The notes under the pieces were generated by a model, which worked only from the letters and a program-made list of their open reading frames with translations, had not been told where the DNA came from and made no database searches. From contig URMA01000009.1 in assembly GCA_900548875.1 (NCBI GenBank), positions 1-55,568 of the forward strand: DNA of 55,568 nt. The letters run 5' to 3'. How positions within the stretch are numbered: position 1 is the first letter of the stretch; every line of letters begins with the position of its first letter. The position numbers and the translations under genes are program-made. Shown here piece after piece: positions 53,201 to 55,568 of the stretch. This DNA is from an uncultured Porphyromonadaceae bacterium (lineage in GTDB: Bacteria; Bacteroidota; Bacteroidia; Bacteroidales; Muribaculaceae).

Positions 53201-54137
53201 CGCGAGTCCACGTGCGGCAAGTGTCTTCACTTATCCACAGGTCGCTCGACCAATAGCTACTGCCCGAACGCTGAACGGCTCCGATAAATTTCAGATTGCC
53301 GTCAGCATCACGGAAAGCATGGCCGCGCTTGAAGCCCTTGTGCGTAGCCCCCTCTACACGCGTCCAAGTCTTTCCACCGTCAACCGTTCTGTAAACAGGA
53401 TTTCCCGTCCCGCCCATAAAGGCATAGACGTGATCCCAATTGTCGGGGTCAACCGGAATGGCCGAATGCGTGGCATAGTTGCGGAACTCACGGTCAGGGA
53501 TACGGTCAGTGATCAAATCCCAAGTCCGTCCGCAGTCGTCCGTACGGTAAATGCCCGAACCGTCGGGTATTACCATAATCTTGTCGGGGTCTTCAGGATG
53601 CACCTGAATCCAATGGATACGTCCCGACGAAGGTTTCGGCTTCGACGCGCGGAAAATGCCCGGCTGACGCTGTCCGGCTTTTCGCGGAGCCGGAGAATAG
53701 TCCTCAGTCAGCAGATAATTATTATAAGGTACATCAGCGGAACGCGGCGCCATCTTTACGGCAGCCTTAAACAGTTCGGCCGTATAGGCGGGATCCATAA
53801 ACTGATACAGCGTATCGCCTCCCGGCATATATCCATAAGTCGGAAGCCATTGCTTGGCGTATCGTCCATACTCCAACGAACCGCGCACCTTCGAACGGTT
53901 GCGGCTGATGTAGTCACCCATAATTCTCTTGATTTCATCGGCGCTCCATCCATCACGCGCCAATTTCACATAGACTTCATCAAGCAACAAATCCTCCTGT
54001 TTAACATTCTGGAACATAGAATCAGGGATAGACTCCAATCTACTGCGCAGATACTCTGGCGATGGTGTCTTTTCTCTGTTCGTAAACGCTAAAACAACCA
54101 ATGGGATAAAGATAATCAGAATAAAAAGTTTTCTCAT
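47295..54137 (-). CDS. Giant surface protein: Asp-box propeller, two LamG domains, T9SS-type sorting domain
   Basis: 2280 residues with an N-terminal export signal (RKLFILIIFIPLVVLAF). Residues about 170-900 hold at least six Asp-box motifs (YRTDDCGRTWDL, YRTVDGGKTWTRV, ISEDTCRTWTRV, YRSRDGGKTWITL, SSDGGKNFKEY, YSKDNGDTFSDD), as in sortilin/VPS10- or sialidase-like propellers. LamG/concanavalin-like domains lie near 940-1115 (VDELKIWNYALSEDEV) and 1430-1590 (FDQVAVWNRSLSQEEV). A GWNLVGNPYAANI segment near 1970 and the end MIRIYDTAGRLMVSD...GVFVVKIVENGKEFVAKILVK form the sorting tail. No enzyme active site is recognised; adhesin, binding or processing functions are possible. Confidence 0.85.
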   Translation of the reverse strand: MRKLFILIIFIPLVVLAFTNREKTPSPEYLRSRLESIPDSMFQNVKQEDLLLDEVYVKLARDGWSADEIKRIMGDYISRNRSKVRGSLEYGRYAKQWLPTYGYMPGGDTLYQFMDPAYTAELFKAAVKMAPRSADVPYNNYLLTEDYSPAPRKAGQRQPGIFRASKPKPSSGRIHWIQVHPEDPDKIMVIPDGSGIYRTDDCGRTWDLITDRIPDREFRNYATHSAIPVDPDNWDHVYAFMGGTGNPVYRTVDGGKTWTRVEGATHKGFKRGHAFRDADGNLKFIGAVQRSGSSYWSSDLWISEDTCRTWTRVNVPDSLLDNRAESTVRGLWFQESVFHPTDRNKIFFPTSKSIMYFDDGAKSEVVNGVRQYTIKKLHFKVFNQDSTELRCEGVNFPFEATSQAFLNINPNNPNEMWFASASRNVSYNNKTALYRSRDGGKTWITLHEPYAGIGSGTIFGNEAPWGWLGGFGVNYIDTNWIYGCSMSSAISSDGGKNFKEYAWGNRMTSLQDDGNYYSVSNARHNADNHCIVSHKSGRVFRGSDAGLLMRDKSVKNNEWVNICGNMGQQLYYSIKTNEFGDQLILGNTQDVDVQTYFDGRWGNWRGYEGSFAMIGPYGNTCYYPSGGGGISGLEFGSWVASISAADVCTGNWYVLQNRNLFIIEDFGRSARQLDVKGRYVNMYALSRDARDGGKSTLWTGTGNNILNYSKDNGDTFSDDIQLPGVSEIQAIAADPDNSNILYVVHKKSNRSYVTKWDVSTLTLLEDLTYNLPWMNTVNDFVLHEGSGDIYLRNKNTGIYLLENGAKEWHFWMQGYNASKTGAMSLSYTTQEMVIADYGRGVYIADLEHPRDRYFDNGFALKEISNVDGRRTIGIDTKWTVPLYYNYEWTVNGKVVENPYQYLTYPLAAGDVVKLKLTLRESPDVTTESAEFRVKETASSTIDLKAGKALYSNGKGRVDLGYVDYFFNDFTLDLWVKPMSNGTILANRQKTPDREVKGWWLGLENGSLKFRLCPATYFTRPTYEADFVQQVTLDGGALTMGEWSHIAVTEARNGMIAIYVNGVKRGEQQRIRPEFSLNNSLYLSLFADAFEWQELDGAVDELKIWNYALSEDEVRKAAYSHKTDNVNGLVYYNGFNNGSLAADKEAYTAVEPKIRTRAEVSYVDMPISVGANYVASTTVSEATAFVDGGQTLLTLTPGEGVTSAVKIWAYGYKNRNWLELSSSNLDASKYIVQPMAYQLKSFDGTVGENDLYTITIPAENVDSSKAYRLYQAPADQMPDYWQEVGDMTYDAENKVLKIENVALRKLLGSRLIIAHLECGIEVKVKGVSNTGTIDLYDEEPVSFDLEAKLMGTEPEPTESYAVKTDHQFAKPLGDLSFVKGTASTQLRINPYGFGDFGTEQVVNITGEDDRMIAYPLKVVNKITTKSIGDGLVLNNGGAYLGSASIYTPLNQSNTVTLMGWVRIDSANVLSGNKPLIFFRSNSVGATGIHLNNGQMRCHWNEESWSWNNSTTLKVTQDDLGRWIHFALVVSPTGVDYYMNGMRYRTQRNMSKTRINTELMLGQDLSGDKWFKGAFDQVAVWNRSLSQEEVIYYMQHGVRLDDEALLAYGNMESYDDQGYLVEAKSGDRVRISGNAEYRHSTMLPFKPIAVEAHTATTTDSNVLLITYNGTSLTGTLSVFDKYPYNYVDYTRSVEMPLSQNSYTFISTVRKAYTSSDMFEFAFKHEGIKAGESYTLKIRPLGSQKVFADNYTVEATADGAVTFTVPAVSVPEAMEMMVMTHPSDDVPPVKAEISLVDTDRDPQAYILYDAYDNIILNVQKVASGSVDNDILATVSETEYASISDSIISPSTGTSTIVVKIDKEKINKFAWNPVTVVLQGAEAEPFRLMVALEPRVRLSLEDGGNEVVATDRVVTLPVKVEVLQGVMPENVELETLADISTGLNTNGAYLFSNGKVQITDMEFANAANSTDDGWNLVGNPYAANINLTKEQNVSFNSDDVVKFMYQYDPDMNAYLAYDMTIYDAGQYVRPFAPFFVQALHLAAEMTITPVAKSTSLNRKVYSYDMAEEQNAVYMSLIANGKVADRMKIVFDDDASEMFVQNEDAIKMFSINENANEMYTKVYKHNLSINTMPDKKCDIPVGLRLADGGDFRVEVDRVTGHLSGSLSLVDAELGFSEEVMEGMGYDFHMMAGGEHESRLVIRYDKKSSGVDKVEKDGYPVWAKDGYCHVSKLKGDAMIRIYDTAGRLMVSDHTREPAYSTPLPDGVFVVKIVENGKEFVAKILVK

Positions 54138-54221
54138 CTCAATTGATTTTACCTAAAACATTAAAAAAACAAACTAATTATTATCTATTCACAATTTATT
54201 ACACAAACAATCTTCACGTTA

Positions 54222-54253
54222 CAAAATTAGTATCAATAAAATTATTTTCCAAA
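54222..54253 (-). promoter_or_regulatory. Promoter of the giant protein/NPCBM/TonB receptor operon
   Basis: On the minus strand TTTG (54253-54250), 20 bases, TAATTTTG (54229-54222): both boxes and spacing match the Bacteroidota consensus. It is the only good promoter seen ahead of the three-gene operon. Confidence 0.75.
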
Positions 54254-54375
54254 GTCAAGTATATTTTTCGGACTTTTCAGCGAACTTATTTGACTTTTTC
54301 TACATTTTATATGCCAATTTGAAATATTTTCATACCAAAATCAACAATTTTCGCCTTTCTACCGATTTTTATGAA

Positions 54376-54383
54376 TAAATTTG
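54376..54383 (+). promoter_or_regulatory. -7 box of the DUF3109 gene
   Basis: TAAATTTG matches TANNTTTG. Transcription would begin near 54388, about 50 bases before ATG 54441. This argues against the TTG start at 54381, which lies in the promoter itself. Confidence 0.6.
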
Positions 54384-54440
54384 CAACAGGAATCTCAAAT
54401 ACTATCTAATTTCCCAGTGGAAGAATCATACGAAGAAACT

Positions 54441-55022
54441 ATGCTACAAATTGGCGATGCATTGGTCAGTCTTGACCTTATCGAACAGTTTTTTTGCTGT
54501 AACCTCGACAAATGCCTCGGCGAATGCTGCATCGAAGGCGATGCTGGCGCGCCCATCAGCAAACAGGAATATGAAAAAATAAAGGAAATACTTCCTGAAA
54601 TATGGGACGACCTGCTGCCGCAGGCTCAAGAAGTCATCAAAAAGCAGGGAGTAGGATATATCGACGAAGAAGGCGATCTCGTAACCTCCATTGTCGACGG
54701 CAAAAACTGTGTATTCACCTGTTACGGCAACAACGGCATGTGCTATTGTGCCATCGAAAAAGCCTACCGCGAAGGGCGCATCGACTACTACAAGCCCATT
54801 TCGTGCCACCTTTACCCGGTTCGTCTGATAGAATATCCGCAATTCACAGCGGTCAACTACCACCGATGGAAAATATGCAAGGCTGCCGAAGTTTTGGGAC
54901 GGAAAGAAAACATCCGCCTCTACCAGTTTCTGAAGGAACCGCTCATCCGCCGTTTCGGAAAAGAATGGTACGACGAACTCTGTGAAGCATGCGAAGCATA
55001 CCTGGAACAATACGGAGAATAG
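54441..55022 (+). CDS. DUF3109 family cysteine-rich protein
   Basis: 193 residues. Clustered cysteines appear in FFCCNLDKCLGECCIEGDAGAPI near residue 20 and in CVFTCYGNNGMCYCAIEKAYREGRIDYYKPISCHLYPVRL near residue 100, the DUF3109/YkgJ-like pattern thought to hold a zinc or iron-sulfur site. The CHLYP segment is highly conserved in such proteins. The role is unknown. The open frame could begin at TTG 54381, but that codon overlaps a -7 box, so ATG 54441 is chosen. It lies upstream of rho, which has its own promoter. Confidence 0.88.
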   Translation: MLQIGDALVSLDLIEQFFCCNLDKCLGECCIEGDAGAPISKQEYEKIKEILPEIWDDLLPQAQEVIKKQGVGYIDEEGDLVTSIVDGKNCVFTCYGNNGMCYCAIEKAYREGRIDYYKPISCHLYPVRLIEYPQFTAVNYHRWKICKAAEVLGRKENIRLYQFLKEPLIRRFGKEWYDELCEACEAYLEQYGE

Positions 55023-55041
55023 AAAAATTTCAGGCTCATTT

Positions 55042-55072
55042 TTTGCTACATTAAATTTAATCGCTATCTTTG
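55042..55072 (+). promoter_or_regulatory. rho promoter
   Basis: TTTG at 55042-55045, 19 bases, TATCTTTG at 55065-55072: a perfect Bacteroidota promoter, giving a leader of about 140 bases before rho. A weak stem ACGGATG / CATCCGT (55082-55088, 55115-55121) lies in that leader. Confidence 0.85.
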
Positions 55073-55214
55073 TGACATCAAACGGATGTCTCAGATTCTG
55101 TTTTTCCATTTTGGCATCCGTGATTCTACTCTAACAATAATCGAAAATTTACACTTTCAGCAACATCCACATCATTTGTAGATGCTTGCTTCTTGCAACG
55201 AATATTTTATTTAT

Positions 55215-55568
55215 ATGTACAAACTTTCAGATCTACAACAAATGGATCTTCCCGCTTTGAATGAAGTGGCGAATTCGTTAGGCATTACCGACAACATTCA
55301 AGGAGAAGAACTCATCTTCAAGATTCTTGACCAGCAAGCTATCCAGGCTGCCCAGAAGTCTTCATCTAATACTGAGAAGAAAACGAAAAAGACAAAAGCT
55401 ACTAAAACTTCTGAGAGCAAAAAGGCAGCAAAAGAAACAGTTACGGATACAGCAAATGTCAAAGCAGAAGAAAAAGCAACTGCCCCGAAAAAGACAACAA
55501 AGAAAGCCGCAACTAAATCAACAACAAAAACGAAACCGGCAGAATCTGAAGCCGACAAACCGGCTGCC
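55215..55568 (+). CDS. rho: Transcription termination factor Rho, N-terminal part with disordered insert
   Basis: Only the first 118 codons are in the window and the frame runs off the end. The start YKLSDLQQMDLPALNEVANSLGI is the Rho N-terminal helical domain. After about residue 45 the sequence becomes low-complexity, rich in Lys, Thr, Ala, Ser and Glu with TKKTKAT- and APKKTTKKA-like segments. Such an insert is typical of Bacteroidota Rho; in Bacteroides thetaiotaomicron the disordered region of Rho is reported to drive condensate formation. The RNA-binding and ATPase domains lie beyond the window. Confidence 0.93.
   Translation, partial: MYKLSDLQQMDLPALNEVANSLGITDNIQGEELIFKILDQQAIQAAQKSSSNTEKKTKKTKATKTSESKKAAKETVTDTANVKAEEKATAPKKTTKKAATKSTTKTKPAESEADKPAA

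Larger units (their letters stand above)
54138..54440. other. Divergent promoter region of the giant protein operon and the DUF3109 gene
   Basis: This 303-base A+T-rich gap holds the two promoters annotated here and otherwise nothing recognisable. The giant gene has a leader of about 80 bases. Confidence 0.6.

Noticed and set aside
54381..54440. TTG start adding 20 residues to the DUF3109 protein
   Set aside because: The TTG is part of a TAAATTTG promoter box, so it cannot be in the transcript from that promoter.
1..55568. CRISPR arrays, tRNA or rRNA genes, insertion sequences, integrases
   Set aside because: None recognised by eye on either strand; short repeats seen are promoter or hairpin elements only.

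Overview
The window comes from the chromosome of a member of the Bacteroidota, most likely order Bacteroidales. Three things point there. Promoters repeatedly match the phylum-specific pattern TTTG, 19-20 bases, TANNTTTG (upstream of pheS, greA, a hydroxyacid dehydrogenase, rho and a giant surface protein). Strong Shine-Dalgarno sites are rare. There are type IX secretion (T9SS)-style cargo proteins, a DUF4491 protein, and a Rho with a long low-complexity Lys/Thr/Ala-rich N-terminal insert. The family cannot be fixed from sequence alone.

Region 1 (1-13361, all + strand) is the distal part of an O-antigen or capsule locus: the end of rmlD, rmlB, a Wzx flippase, a GT2 glycosyltransferase, an acyltransferase, a Wzy-type polymerase, a GT32 transferase, an unusual nucleotidyltransferase/thymidylate-kinase-like fusion, a hexapeptide acetyltransferase, a GT4 transferase, an APH-like kinase-fold protein, another GT4 and a DUF1972 glycosyltransferase interrupted by one in-frame TGA. 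Genes abut or overlap, so they look like one transcription unit ending at a hairpin terminator at 13392. From about 1600 to 10080 the DNA is clearly richer in A+T than the flanking genes, as expected for exchangeable serotype genes.

Region 2 (13452-22700) is housekeeping and small accessory modules. It holds tilS (-), pheS, then a run nth - TRIC channel - GtrA - GT-C transferase - DUF4491, a hipB-hipA toxin-antitoxin pair, a lone GIY-YIG/DUF4357 nuclease (-) and a 110-residue secreted protein that is almost only a sorting-domain-like fold.

Region 3 (22741-34050) carries a minus-strand operon (polyprenyl-phosphate sugar synthase, pyrC, Ca2+ P-type ATPase, a 54-residue ORF, a PD-(D/E)XK nuclease). 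It also holds a GNAT gene, greA-HIT with a terminator-like hairpin in the greA leader, an EamA transporter, a maltose-type O-acetyltransferase, a SIMPL protein and a large DUF3843-like protein.

Region 4 (34158-38863) is a more A+T-rich block. A CDF metal transporter and an MFS transporter are divergent from an AraC regulator across a mirror-symmetric double promoter. They are followed by a DUF4405-like membrane protein and a Crp/Fnr regulator. This looks like an acquired or variable segment.

Region 5 (38864-55568) contains a small outer-membrane barrel, a D-2-hydroxyacid dehydrogenase, an NhaD antiporter, a minus-strand three-gene operon (2280-residue Asp-box/LamG surface protein, 970-residue double-NPCBM protein, TonB-dependent receptor), a DUF3109 protein and the start of rho. 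The three-gene operon is the best candidate for an undescribed system: two large proteins apparently secreted by T9SS and coupled to one outer-membrane importer, with no SusD.
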